Positions 36,879 through 47,522 of a stretch of 64,000 bases of DNA are shown here, piece by piece (within the stretch, counting starts at the first letter, position 1; the number at the start of each line of letters is the position of its first letter). Origin of the DNA: CAXBCP01 sp038120765 (GTDB taxonomy: Bacteria > Pseudomonadota > Alphaproteobacteria > MPNO01 > UBA830); contig JAYOMI010000004.1 in assembly GCA_038120765.1 (NCBI GenBank), forward strand, positions 1 to 64,000, given 5' to 3'. The notes beneath the pieces are model-generated. The model ran no database searches. It was not told the origin of the DNA and was given only the letters and a program-made list of their open reading frames with translations. Position numbers and translations under genes: made by a program.

Positions 36879-37352
36879 ATGAACGTCAAATCAAGCCTGC
36901 CGCTGGCGGCAGCCGAAAAAATCGTCGATGCGGCGCTCGCCGAGGGCGTAAAGCACCAGATGATGCCGCTGACGGTGGTCGTGCTGGACAGCGGCGGCCA
37001 CACGGTGGCCATGAAACGCCAGGACGGCTGCGGGACCATGCGCGCCGGCGTTGCCACCGGCAAGGCCTGGGGCGCGCTTGGCATGGGGTTACCGAGCCGC
37101 CTGATCCGTGACCGTCTCGCCGACCGGCCGGCATTTCAGGGCGCGTTGGCGGCGGTCTCCGACGGACGGTTCGTGCCGGTTCCCGGCGGGGTGCTGATCT
37201 GCGACGGGGAAGGATATGCCATCGGTGCCGTCGGGATTTCCGGCGACACGTCGGACAAGGACGAATTCTGCGGCATCGAAGCCGTGAAGGCCGCGGGCCT
37301 GACCCCGGATCCCGCCGAACCCGCCGCCGACTGGGCAGAATCCAAATTATAG
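36879..37352 (+). CDS. GlcG/HbpS family heme-binding protein
   Basis: This 157-residue protein matches the GlcG/HbpS (DUF336) family: an N-terminal helix, VVVLDSGGHTVAMKRQDG near 33-50, ATGKAWGALGMG and PVPGGVLI. Related proteins bind heme or sit in glycolate and aromatic catabolic operons as accessory factors. There is no signal peptide, so it is probably cytoplasmic. It is divergent from the Rieske gene and eight bases before a thiol-dioxygenase-like gene. Confidence 0.85.
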   Translation: MNVKSSLPLAAAEKIVDAALAEGVKHQMMPLTVVVLDSGGHTVAMKRQDGCGTMRAGVATGKAWGALGMGLPSRLIRDRLADRPAFQGALAAVSDGRFVPVPGGVLICDGEGYAIGAVGISGDTSDKDEFCGIEAVKAAGLTPDPAEPAADWAESKL

Positions 37353-37360
37353 AGGTCGCC

Positions 37361-37948
37361 ATGACAGATATTTCACCGCTCCGCGAGTTCGTCACCGGCA
37401 TGACCGGTCTTGCCGATATCTCCCATGGCGACGAACCCGCGATGATTACCGGCACCCGTACGTTGCTTTCGAAGCTGGTTTCCCGCGATGACTGGCTGCC
37501 CGAGGCATATGCCCGCGATGGCGACACCTATCGCCAGTATCTGTTGCACTGTGACCCGAAGCAGCGTTTTTCCGTTGTCAGCTTTGTCTGGGGGCCGGGA
37601 CAGACCACGCCGGTGCATGATCATATGGTGTGGGGGCTGATCGGCATGCTGCGCGGGGCGGAAATCGGTCAGCGCTTCGAGGCCGACGGGAACGGTCCGA
37701 TGATCGCGGGTGCCGAGGAGAAGCTCGCGCCGGGCGATATAGAAGTCGTCTCGCCGACGCTCGGGGATGTCCACAAGGTGTCCAACGCCTATGCCGACAA
37801 AACCTCGATCAGCATTCACGTTTATGGCGCCAATATCGGTGCGGTCAGCCGGCATGTCTTCGATCCCGCGACCGGTACGCCGAAAGAATTCATATCCGGC
37901 TATTCGAACGAGACCGTGCCGAACCTCTGGGACCTGTCAGGATCATGA
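37361..37948 (+). CDS. cysteine dioxygenase-like cupin (thiol dioxygenase)
   Basis: This 195-residue protein is a bacterial cysteine/mercaptopropionate dioxygenase-type cupin. The iron-binding H-x-H lies in PVHDHMVWGLIGMLRG (about 86-101), and the third His is in SISIHVYGAN (about 144-153). It would oxidise a thiol to its sulfinate with O2. Its TGA overlaps the ATG of the next small gene, so this is a four-gene operon with the HbpS-like protein. Which thiol is used is not clear. Confidence 0.86.
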   Translation: MTDISPLREFVTGMTGLADISHGDEPAMITGTRTLLSKLVSRDDWLPEAYARDGDTYRQYLLHCDPKQRFSVVSFVWGPGQTTPVHDHMVWGLIGMLRGAEIGQRFEADGNGPMIAGAEEKLAPGDIEVVSPTLGDVHKVSNAYADKTSISIHVYGANIGAVSRHVFDPATGTPKEFISGYSNETVPNLWDLSGS

Positions 37949-38157
37949 AAACCGCCGCGCTCGCCATGTCGCTGCTCGGCATGCTGGCGCTGGCCGTGTG
38001 GGGTGCCGTCTATGCCTGGGGCGAGATCGGCGATATCGAGATGTCGCTCGCCGGTATTCTTGCGATGGCGGGCGGCGTTATTCTCAGTCTCGCTCTCGGT
38101 ATCGGACTGATGTTCCTGGTGTTCAAGAGCGAACGCGACGGGGCAGGCCCCGATTGA
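37945..38157 (+). CDS. small membrane protein
   Basis: This 70-residue protein has two hydrophobic segments (about 4-26 and 36-59) separated by a short acidic loop and ends in a charged tail. It overlaps the thiol-dioxygenase stop by four bases (ATGA) and is itself overlapped by the next gene, so it is translationally coupled. I recognise no family; it may be an inner-membrane helper. Confidence 0.6.
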   Translation: MKTAALAMSLLGMLALAVWGAVYAWGEIGDIEMSLAGILAMAGGVILSLALGIGLMFLVFKSERDGAGPD

Positions 38158-38633
38158 GATATTTTATTTCAATAACCGCCCTGACCGTCCTGACCTTGGG
38201 GTTGCTGCTCCCGGTCGCAGCATCGGCGCCGGACCGGCATGCGGGATATTATTATCCCGAGACCGGGAGCGAGGAGACCTACAAGGCCCGCGCCCGAACC
38301 CTGCTCGATAGCGACCGCGACCGCCGGCTCGGTTTCATCGTCGGCTTTACGGGCGAGATGGCGCGAGATCCCGCGCCGCTGCGCTTTGCCGTCTTCGCCA
38401 AGGGAACCGAGGCGGAGAAGCTGATCATCGTCGCGCTGGACGACGGGATATTCGCGACCCTGTTCCGCGCCCGCGCAGTGCTGGCGACCCTGACGTCCCG
38501 CGTCCGGGCATCCCCGCTGTTTGCCGAACTCGGCGTCCAGAGCCTGTTCACGTTCTACGATCTCGCCAAGCTGATCGGTTTAAACAGATTACGATTTCAG
38601 ACGGCCGGACCTGGTCGCATCGCGTCTGGATAG
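38154..38633 (+). CDS. exported hypothetical protein, 3' end frameshifted
   Basis: It starts at a TTG at 38154 that overlaps the TGA of the previous gene. The first 25 residues form a signal peptide (TALTVLTLGLLLPVAASA). The soluble part reads well to DLAKLIG at about residue 142. At about 38579-38584 the frame seems to lose one base: the other frame continues as QITISDGRTWSHRVWIE and stops with TAA at 38636-38638, just before the terminator, whereas the current frame ends in an unrelated tail. Restoring one T to the TTT run gives a protein of about 160 residues. Function unknown. Confidence 0.62.
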   Translation: MRYFISITALTVLTLGLLLPVAASAPDRHAGYYYPETGSEETYKARARTLLDSDRDRRLGFIVGFTGEMARDPAPLRFAVFAKGTEAEKLIIVALDDGIFATLFRARAVLATLTSRVRASPLFAELGVQSLFTFYDLAKLIGLNRLRFQTAGPGRIASG

Positions 38634-38638
38634 AATAA

Positions 38639-38664
38639 AAAAGGGCGGCAGAAGCCGCCCTTTT
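38639..38664. terminator. bidirectional intrinsic terminator
   Basis: AAAAGGGCGGC (38639-38649), loop AGAA, GCCGCCCTTTT (38654-38664) form a perfect 11-bp stem with A and T tracts on both sides. It separates the plus-strand thiol-dioxygenase operon from the minus-strand alcohol dehydrogenase and can work for both. Confidence 0.9.
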
Positions 38665-38683
38665 GAATGGCCGTGTGCGGGCG

Positions 38684-39793
<1,110 letters not shown>

Positions 39794-39898
39794 GATGTCT
39801 GTTCCCTGTTCTTGTGGTCTGACTTTCGTGCCGCATGTTTTCAGCGGTTGGGGCTTAATGCAAGGCCTGTGGCCGGGATTTTGGGATTCTCCTGTAAA

Positions 39899-41419
39899 TT
39901 ATTTCAGTACGTAGCGGCCGTCATCCAGTCGTTCGAGCCTGCCCGCGGCATAAAACGGTTCCAGCGCCCGTACGACCTCTCTGCCGTCGTCCGAACCGGT
40001 CGCATCCATCAGACTGCGAAAAGACTGCGGCCCCGACTGCAGGGCTTCCTCAACCGTCATCGATCCGCCGTCCGAAAACACCGGCGGATCGGGGACCTGC
40101 CATTCCTGCGAACCGGCCTGTCCGAAGGGGCGTGTCAGATCGAAGCCCGCCTTGGCGCCCGCGCGGTCTCCCTGTAGCGACGGATCCAGCGGGACGGCGC
40201 GGAACCCGCTGGAGGTGACCAGATCCCGGTCGCTCTGAAAACGTGTGGCGAGCGCCCATTCCATCTGATCGTCATTGAACACATCGATATCGGAATCGAC
40301 GACGAACACGTGTTTGGTATCGGCGGTGGAACCGAACGCGGCGGCGATGGCGTTGCGGGATTCGCCTGGCACACGCTGGTTCAGCGCGATGCGCAGGTTG
40401 TACATCCCGCCGGTGGCGGGCGGGCAATACACCGCGACCGGTTCACGCACGGCGGATTCAAGGGCCGTCCAGACCGCCTGTTCGGTGCGCAACGCGCAAA
40501 GCTGGGCGGTATCGGTGGTGGCCATGTTGCGTCCGCCGATGGTGGCGGTCTGGAAGACGGCATCCGCACGATGGGTGATGGCTGTCAGATGGAAGACGGG
40601 GTTCTGCTTGAGCCGCCCGTAATAGCCGACATATTCGCCAAAGGGGCCCTCGGGTTCGGTCCATCCGTTGGCGTCGAGGTAGCCCTCGATGATGTATTCG
40701 GCATCGGCCGGCACACGGAGGTCGCTGGTGAGGCATTTGACGACCGGCACCGGGCTGCCGCGCAGGGCGCCCATCAGGGAGATTTCGTCGGTGGGCGGCG
40801 TCATAGCCAGGGCGGCGATGGCATCGGCCGGGTGGGACCCGACGGCAAAAGCGACGGGCAACCGGGTCTTGTCGCCATGGGCGCTGCCATAGATCGCCCG
40901 CAGGTCGCTCGGCGCGTTCAGGTCGATACCGGCTTCGCGACGGCCGCGCAGCATCAGGCGCCGCATCCCGACATTGGTGTTTCCGGTGGTTGGGTCCTGC
41001 GAAAAATCGAGGGTGGCGGAGATATAGGGCGCGCCGTCCTGACCGTGCTGCAGGTGAACCGGCAAAGCGGTCAGATCGGCTTCGTTCTCCCGCAGGACGA
41101 CCTGATGCACGGGTGCATCCGCGCTGTCTATCTCGACAGGGGGAAGGGGCGTTCGCAGGCGTCTGGTCGTCTCGTCCAGCAGGCCCTGTTCGTCGGTGCC
41201 GAGCGCCAGCGCGAGCCGCCGCCGCGAACCGAAGACGTTGCCCGCAAGCTCCTGTCTTTCAGGACCGGCTTTGCGGAACCAGACGCCATGCGGATTGCCT
41301 TCCAGCCGTTCAGCGATTGCGGACAGAGGCGTGATCTCGTCGACCACATCGATCTCGCCGGCGGAGACCATGTCCTCAAGAAAGCGTCGGAACCGGAAGG
41401 TTTCTGTGTCTGGCGTCAT
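39899..41419 (-). CDS. UbiD family (de)carboxylase, second copy
   Basis: This 506-residue protein shares UbiD-family motifs with the gene at 1413-2816 but is clearly divergent. NVGMRR at 149-154 provides the prenyl-FMN Asn and Arg, and EGPFGE at 257-262 the catalytic Glu pair. It has an extra C-terminal 60-residue domain with PFYAAGRLERLDDGRYVLK that looks like a small winged or regulatory segment. Its ATG overlaps the TGA of the alpha/beta hydrolase gene (ATGA). With the enoyl-CoA hydratase it forms a three-gene operon. The acid substrate is unknown. Confidence 0.9.
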   Translation of the reverse strand: MTPDTETFRFRRFLEDMVSAGEIDVVDEITPLSAIAERLEGNPHGVWFRKAGPERQELAGNVFGSRRRLALALGTDEQGLLDETTRRLRTPLPPVEIDSADAPVHQVVLRENEADLTALPVHLQHGQDGAPYISATLDFSQDPTTGNTNVGMRRLMLRGRREAGIDLNAPSDLRAIYGSAHGDKTRLPVAFAVGSHPADAIAALAMTPPTDEISLMGALRGSPVPVVKCLTSDLRVPADAEYIIEGYLDANGWTEPEGPFGEYVGYYGRLKQNPVFHLTAITHRADAVFQTATIGGRNMATTDTAQLCALRTEQAVWTALESAVREPVAVYCPPATGGMYNLRIALNQRVPGESRNAIAAAFGSTADTKHVFVVDSDIDVFNDDQMEWALATRFQSDRDLVTSSGFRAVPLDPSLQGDRAGAKAGFDLTRPFGQAGSQEWQVPDPPVFSDGGSMTVEEALQSGPQSFRSLMDATGSDDGREVVRALEPFYAAGRLERLDDGRYVLK

Positions 41420-42201
41420 TTCGATACCCCTGTTGCGTCGGCGATCAGTTCCCAGAAGGCGTCCGGATTCTGCACGTGGGCATTGTGGCCCAGCCCGGGG
41501 AGGATTCGCGCCGCCGGGTCAATCGACCGGAGATCCGCGACGGGTACCATCGGGTCCTGTTCCCCGGCGGCCAGCAGGACTGGCGCGCGCGCCGAACGAT
41601 AAATCTCCCGGGTGTCCGCATAGGCGACGGCGGCGGCGCGGTTGTCGGCTGCGAGGCGCCATTTGCCGTTTTCTTCGGTCACACCGGTGTGGGCGAGATC
41701 GGACTCGGGCGCTACCAGGCCCTTCAGGCCCGACACCAGCACGAACCGTTCGCGCGCTTCTGCCGCGCTGTCGAACCAGCGGACGGGCATGGAGATCAGT
41801 TTCGCCATGCCTGCGTATTCGTCCTCCGTCCAGTCGACCTTAACGCTGGCGGCGATGACGGACGCCGGCGAGACCCCGAAAAGGCCGGAAGCGAGCATGA
41901 TGCCGACGAGGCCGCCCATGGAATGACCGGCGATGACGGGTTTCTCGACACCTTCAAGGAGCGCCGCCATGTCCGCTGCATGGTTGCCGATGCCATAAGC
42001 TGCCCGATGGGCGGAGCGGCCATGACCGCGCATGTCCGGGATAATCCATAGGCCCGGCCATTTTTTCGCGAGGATATCGCGAACGCCGGCCCAGACTGCG
42101 CCGGTGCCGGATAACCCGTGCATCAGCAGCAGGGTGGGGCCGTCGGCCCTGCCGCCGTCCTCGACCCAGAGGTCCGTCCCGCCGACGGTGCGAATACTCA
42201 C
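41416..42201 (-). CDS. alpha/beta hydrolase
   Basis: This 261-residue protein has the hydrolase fold: LLMHGLSGTGAVW (oxyanion region), nucleophile elbow GHSMGG (about 93-98), an acid in AAGEQDPMVP and the catalytic His in LGHNAH near the end. It starts at a GTG overlapping the stop of the enoyl-CoA hydratase gene (GTGA) and its own stop overlaps the UbiD ATG. It may hydrolyse a CoA thioester, ester or C-C bond before decarboxylation. Confidence 0.88.
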   Translation of the reverse strand: MSIRTVGGTDLWVEDGGRADGPTLLLMHGLSGTGAVWAGVRDILAKKWPGLWIIPDMRGHGRSAHRAAYGIGNHAADMAALLEGVEKPVIAGHSMGGLVGIMLASGLFGVSPASVIAASVKVDWTEDEYAGMAKLISMPVRWFDSAAEARERFVLVSGLKGLVAPESDLAHTGVTEENGKWRLAADNRAAAVAYADTREIYRSARAPVLLAAGEQDPMVPVADLRSIDPAARILPGLGHNAHVQNPDAFWELIADATGVSK

Positions 42202-43055
42202 CGGCCTTTCCAGTCCGGTTTGCGTTTTTCGCGGAACGCGGCATTTCCTTCGCGCGAGTCCGCCGACTGGATCAGCACGGACTGGCCCAGCCGTTCGATC
42301 AGTCGGCCGGTTTCCGTGTCGGTGTTCTGGCAGGTGTTGATGACATGCTTCGCCATGCCGAGCGCCAGTGGCGCCCGGTCCAAGAGAATGCGGGCGAAGG
42401 CAAGCGTGCCCTCCATCAGGTCGTCGGGGGCGAAGACGCGGTTCACAAGACCCCACTGTTCGCCCGTCGCCGCATCGACCGGCAGGGTGGTCATCATCAT
42501 TTCCTTCAGCCGGCCGATTCCGATCATCTGGATCATCCGGGATGCCGCGCCAGAGGCGGGTATCACGCCGATATTGTTTTCGGTCAGCACGAACTCGGCG
42601 CCCTCGGCCGCTGTCCGGAAATCGCTGGCAATTGCGATCTCGACCCCGCCGCCCGCGCAGATGCCGTTGACCATGGCGATTACCGGCTTTTCCATGTTCT
42701 CGAGATCATCGAGCATTTCATGATTGGCGCGGACATAGGCGCGGTATTGCGGGGACGGCAGGTTGTTCTCGTAATCCAGGCCCAGAATATCGCGTCCGGA
42801 ACAGAACCCGCGCCCGGCGCCGGTGATGATCAGCACACGGATCGCCTCGTCGAAATTCACGTTCCAGATTACCGAGCGGATCTCGCGGATCATGCGTTCG
42901 TCGAAGGCGTTGAGCTTGTCCGGCCGGTTGAGCGTCAGCAGACCGATATTGCCTTCGATGACCTCGAAGGTGATCGTCTCGAAGCTGTCCGGATGGTCGA
43001 TAAAGCCGAGTGGTTTGCCGTCCGAGTCAAGGCGGACTGTCGGTGCATCCGACAT
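42198..43055 (-). CDS. enoyl-CoA hydratase/isomerase family protein
   Basis: This 285-residue crotonase-fold protein has GFCSGRD and GICAGGGVEIAIASD for the oxyanion hole and first Glu, and LTENNIGVIPASGAASRM for the second Glu region. It is the first gene of the second UbiD operon. It is only distantly similar to the hydratase at 7183-8028; both share the KPxxKGxx-like tail common in this family. It may hydrate or hydrolytically cleave a CoA ester. Confidence 0.89.
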   Translation of the reverse strand: MSDAPTVRLDSDGKPLGFIDHPDSFETITFEVIEGNIGLLTLNRPDKLNAFDERMIREIRSVIWNVNFDEAIRVLIITGAGRGFCSGRDILGLDYENNLPSPQYRAYVRANHEMLDDLENMEKPVIAMVNGICAGGGVEIAIASDFRTAAEGAEFVLTENNIGVIPASGAASRMIQMIGIGRLKEMMMTTLPVDAATGEQWGLVNRVFAPDDLMEGTLAFARILLDRAPLALGMAKHVINTCQNTDTETGRLIERLGQSVLIQSADSREGNAAFREKRKPDWKGR

Positions 43056-43140
43056 TCTGTTCCATCCCTTTTATTGATTTCAGGGACATATCATGTCTGG
43101 CGGGGCGCTCTGGATCAACCGGGCGATGCCGGTTTCATAT

Positions 43141-44040
43141 TCACTGGGGGCGTTGATCGCAGGTCCTATGGGCCTCTAGAAATCCGGTAATCCGCTCATT
43201 GACCGGCGCAATGTCGTCGAACGGCGAAGCCATCGCCATTACGATCCGGTAATGCCCGATTCCGGGCATGAACTCGCTCGTGACCGATGTGCCCGCGGAT
43301 CGAAGGGCTTCGGCGAATTCCACTGTATTGGAGGGCCGCACGGTGCCGTCCGCCTCGCCATGCAGAAGCAGAAATGGCGGGGTTTTGCCCGATATGCGTT
43401 TGACCGGACGGGCAAGATCGCTATCCGTCAGCCCGGCAAAGACGCGGCGGGTAGAGCGGTATTCGAAGGGATCGAACGCGTAAGGCCCCGCGACCCCGAT
43501 CACGCCGCAAATCTGGTCAAAAGAGGCGCTCTCCTTTTCCAGGTACTGGGCATCCACTGCCAGCAATGCTGCGATATGCGCGCCCGCGGAATGCCCGGCG
43601 AGGAAGACGGGGCGCGGGCCCCGGTTCCGATCGACGAGATTTTTGAGCGTCCAGCGAACGGCTTTGGCCGCATCCGTCATGAAGGCGGGAAACGTGACAT
43701 CCGGATAGAGCCGGGAGTCAGGAATAACGACGGTGATACCCTCGCGCGTCAGCGCTTCGCCGACAAATCGGTACTTGCCGCGCTCCCCGCTTTTCCAGTT
43801 GCCCCCGTAGAAGAAAATCACGACTGGTCCGGTCGCTTGGTCTTTCGCGGGTCGGTAAATGTCGAGCTTCTGGCGCGGCAGCGCGCCATAGGCGATGCCC
43901 TGCTGATGATTGTAGTTCCCGTTTGGAACAAGCGTGTCCAGAATGTTGAGCGGCGAACAGCCGGACAGCAGCCCCGCAAGGACAGGCGCCATCGCCCAGG
44001 GGCATCGGCCGAAACGAATAAACGGTCTCAGTGCGTGCAC
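43141..44040 (-). CDS. alpha/beta hydrolase (esterase/lipase-like) lipoprotein
   Basis: This 299-residue protein has a lipoprotein signal peptide with lipobox LLSGC (Cys about 28), followed by an alpha/beta hydrolase domain. It has FFYGGNWKSGERGKY in place of the usual HGG oxyanion motif, GHSAGAH as nucleophile elbow, and catalytic Asp and His in LLLHGEADGTV and GIGHYRIV. Esterases of the BD-FAE group fit best. The GTG at 44040 is chosen; an ATG at about residue 17 would leave a short signal peptide. It is divergent from the penicillin-acylase gene. Confidence 0.82.
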   Translation of the reverse strand: MHALRPFIRFGRCPWAMAPVLAGLLSGCSPLNILDTLVPNGNYNHQQGIAYGALPRQKLDIYRPAKDQATGPVVIFFYGGNWKSGERGKYRFVGEALTREGITVVIPDSRLYPDVTFPAFMTDAAKAVRWTLKNLVDRNRGPRPVFLAGHSAGAHIAALLAVDAQYLEKESASFDQICGVIGVAGPYAFDPFEYRSTRRVFAGLTDSDLARPVKRISGKTPPFLLLHGEADGTVRPSNTVEFAEALRSAGTSVTSEFMPGIGHYRIVMAMASPFDDIAPVNERITGFLEAHRTCDQRPQ

Positions 44041-44212
44041 GTTCGGAGCACCTGTTTTGTGAGCAGTGGGTATAACGGTTGGTATACGCAGGATCGCCGG
44101 TGGACGGTTTTCGTCGGGATAAAGACTGATCCGATACCATCGGCAACACGTAGGTAAGTAAGACGCTGAACCGGGCCGAGCCCCCCGATTACTATCCGGA
44201 GTCCCGATTGAT

Positions 44213-46501
44213 ATGTCCCGATCCCGCTTGTCCAGAATCGCAGGCCTGACGGTGTTGGCAGGCCTGCTGTCCGCCTGTTTGGTTCTGGCGCCGCTGCCGG
44301 CGGAGACATCCGGCGAAGACCGGCTGAAGGCGATCCCGACCGCCGGGCTGTCCCTTGAGGGCAGGGTCACGATCCACTGGGACGAACACCAGATACCCTT
44401 CATCGAAGCGGAGCGGGATGTCGACCTACCCGTCGCCATCGGACTGGTGCATGCGCACCTGCGCCTCGGTCAGATGGAACTTCTACGCCGGATTTCCCAG
44501 GGGCGTATCGCCGAAATGGGCGGACCGCTGGCTGCGGATATTGACGAAAGACTGCGCATTCTCAATTTCGGCGCGGCCGCGGCGGAGATAGAGGCCGCGC
44601 TGCCGCCGGAGAGCCGGGCCTGGCTGGAAGGATATGTGCGGGGCGTCAATCACTACCAGCAGAACGTAAAGGCGCTGCCGCAGGAATACCGGGTGCTGGG
44701 TCTGGAGCGCGAACCCTGGACGGTGCGAGATGTTCTGACCTTCGGGCGGCTGTCCGGCACGGACGTAAACTGGCTGGTCTATGGAGGGCTACTGAAGCTG
44801 CGCGACCGCCAGGACTGGCCGGCGCTTTGGACTCGCCTCGTTAAAGAGGGGATCTCCTCGGTGCCGAGTTTTGACGGCGACAGGGGTCAGGCCGCCTTCA
44901 ACGCCCTGCTCGCCGGTGTGTCCAAATCGGGCAGTAACAGCCTGGCGATTGCGCCGTCGCACACATCGACCGGATCGGCGATCATGGCAAACGATCCGCA
45001 TCTCGGGATCACGGCGCCGAATATATGGCTGATCATGGGGGTCCATTCGCCGTCCTATCATGTGGTCGGGCTCTCGGTGCCGGGACTGCCGATTTTCGCG
45101 ATTGGCAGGAACCCGAATATTTCCTGGGGCGGCACCAACATGCGCGCCGCGTCGTCCGATCTGGTCGATATCTCCAAGGTGCCGGTAGGCGACATCGCGA
45201 CCCGGCAGGAGAAGATAAAAGTTCGTTGGTGGTTCGACCGTAAAATCTCGGTGCGTGAGACCCGCTGGGGGCCTGTCCTGTCCGATGCGCCCCTGCTGAA
45301 ACGCGAGGACGGACCGCAATTCGCACTGCGCTAGGCCTGCCACCGGGTTTCCGACGAGGTCGGCGCGATGATGAAAGTGTCGAGGGCGACGAACTTTCAG
45401 GAGTTCCGCGCCGCCTTCAAGACCTTCGCCGTTTCCGGACAGAACATGCTCTATGCGGATGTCGACGGGAATATCGGCCAGGTGTCCGCAGTGAGGCTGC
45501 CGAGGCGGCTGAACGGTCTGCCCGCGGACGTCCTCGTATCCCCCGCGCAGTCGGATGCGGCCTGGGCAAACATGACGGATGTGTCGTCGCTGCCGGTCGC
45601 ATTCAATCCGGATGACGGGTTCTTGCTGTCGGCGAATAACCGACCCGCGCCGGCGGACGTGCCGCTCGGCTATTTCTTTTCGCCTGACGACCGTATGGTG
45701 CGCATGCGCGAGATCGTCACCCGGAAAAGCCGTCTGGATGTCGAGGATATCAAGGCGCTGCAGCGCGATGTTTACATGACATCCTCGGTAAAATTGCGGG
45801 ATGTTCTTGTCCCCCTCCTTGAGAAGCTGAGCCCGGCCGATGCGGGGGAGCGGGAGATCGTCTCCCTGATGGCGGACTGGGACGGGCATTACCGGGCGGA
45901 TTCGCGCGGGGCGCTGGCGTTCGAGCTGTTCTATGCGGCCTTCAAGAAGCGCTTTGCGGCGCGCCTGATGGGCGAGCGGGATGCCGATACCTATGCCGGG
46001 ATCGGACGCATCAAGTCCCTGCTGATCGAAGACCTTGCACGGGCAGACGCGGCGACCATCGCAGTGGATTTGCGGCCCGCCCTTGAAAGCGCTGCCGAAG
46101 CGATTACGTCCTTTGCAGACTGGGGAGAGATGCACCGGCTCGCGATTTCGCACCCGATGGGCTTCCTGCCGGTGATCGGCAGCCGCTATCGCTTCGCCGA
46201 CTACCCCGTCGGCGGCAGCTCGCATAGCATCATGAAGACAGCCCATTCGACAACCGATGAGCGCCACAATACGCGGTTCGGCTCCAACGCCCGGCATATC
46301 TCCGACATGTCGGATCTGGACCGGAACTATTTCGTGCTGCTTGGCGGTCAGGACGGCTGGTTCAAAAGCGCGAATTTCCTCGATCAGGTGCCTTACTGGC
46401 TTTCGGGAAATTACGTTCAGGTACCGATGCGCCTCGACGTGGTCAGGAAAACGTTCGCGCGGAAGACGGTACTCGGGGCTCCGTCCGGTTCAGGGAATTA
46501 A
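44213..46501 (+). pseudogene. penicillin acylase family protein interrupted by in-frame TAG
   Basis: Read through, this is a 762-residue Ntn-hydrolase. It has a lipoprotein-like signal (LLSAC, Cys22), an N-terminal chain with LVHAHLRLGQMELLRRISQG, and the self-cleavage site GSNS with the nucleophile Ser241. The beta chain includes DPHLG and GRNPNISWGGTN. TAG at 45332-45334 (codon 374) sits in FALR-stop-ACH, where the family has Trp (ALRWTGH). Everything downstream stays in frame to 46501. Members cleave amide bonds, including acyl-homoserine lactones. As it stands only a truncated chain would be made. Its last 12 bases overlap the convergent quinone-reductase gene. Confidence 0.85.
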
Positions 46502-47488
46502 GACGCTCATGCCCGTCGTCGCGCCGGATTCGATGTCGCGGTGCGCGTCCGCGGCATCCGCAAGCGCATAACGGCGATCGACCGATATCCGTATTTTCCC
46601 CCTCAGGACCATGTCGATCAGGGCGTGCGCCCGTGTCAGGACCGCTTCCCGGTTTGCCAGGTGAATATGAAAAGCGCCGCTGGTGACGTAGAGAGACCCC
46701 ATCTGGTTCAGCCGGAAAAGATCGAAGGGTGGTATTGGCCCCGATGCGCTGCCGAACGATACCAGCGTGCCGCGCGGCCGAAGGCAGAGCAGTGAATCCT
46801 CGAAGGTCGCGGCACCCACGGAATCATATACCACCGGCACGCCTTCGCCCGCTGTAAGGGCGCGTACGCGCCCCGGAATGTCGTCCTGGCCGCGGACAAG
46901 GGTGTGGTGGCAGCCGAACCCAGCCGCGATATCGGCCTTTGCCGGCGAGCCGACGATGCCGATGACCCGGGCGCCGAGATGGCTGGCCCACTGGCACAGG
47001 ATCTGCCCGACGCCGCCGGCGGCCGCATGCACGACAATCGTCTCGCCGGCACTGACAGGGTAACAGTCGAACAACAGATAATGCGCCGTCAGGCCCTTGG
47101 TGGTCATGGCGGCGGCGGTTTCATCGTCGATTTCGTCGGGGAGCAAAATCATGCGGTCCGCCGCGATCACCCGGTAATCGCAATAGGCGCCCCGCGGCAG
47201 GGTCGGCCCGCCGCTGGAATAGACGACGCGGTCTCCCGGTTTCAGGTAGTCTATGCCGTCGCCGACCTCTTCAACCACCCCGGCGGCTTCGGCCCCCAGA
47301 CAATGGGGCAGGGACGGAAAAGGGTACCGGCCGTTACGGCTGTGTGTGTCGGCAAAGTTGAGACCGATCGCGGTATGGCGGATCAGTATTTCGCCGAAGC
47401 CCGGCGCGCCAAGAGGCACCCGGTCGGTCTGCAGGACGTCCGGCCCGCCGTATTCGTGAACCCGCACCTGATTTGCAGTTATCGGCAT
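46490..47488 (-). CDS. quinone oxidoreductase-like MDR protein
   Basis: This 332-residue protein is a zinc-free MDR enzyme of the NADPH:quinone reductase type. It has GLNFADTHSRNGRYP (about 42-56) and the NADPH motif AAAGGVGQILCQWA near 155. It begins 34 bases downstream of the dioxygenase beta-subunit gene on the same strand, so it may be the third gene of that operon. It would reduce quinones or enones, possibly products of ring oxidation. It is not a Rieske-system reductase. Confidence 0.88.
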   Translation of the reverse strand: MPITANQVRVHEYGGPDVLQTDRVPLGAPGFGEILIRHTAIGLNFADTHSRNGRYPFPSLPHCLGAEAAGVVEEVGDGIDYLKPGDRVVYSSGGPTLPRGAYCDYRVIAADRMILLPDEIDDETAAAMTTKGLTAHYLLFDCYPVSAGETIVVHAAAGGVGQILCQWASHLGARVIGIVGSPAKADIAAGFGCHHTLVRGQDDIPGRVRALTAGEGVPVVYDSVGAATFEDSLLCLRPRGTLVSFGSASGPIPPFDLFRLNQMGSLYVTSGAFHIHLANREAVLTRAHALIDMVLRGKIRISVDRRYALADAADAHRDIESGATTGMSVLIP

Positions 47489-47522
47489 GTACCCCTCCCG
47501 CCAGTCGATTATGGGGAGAAGC

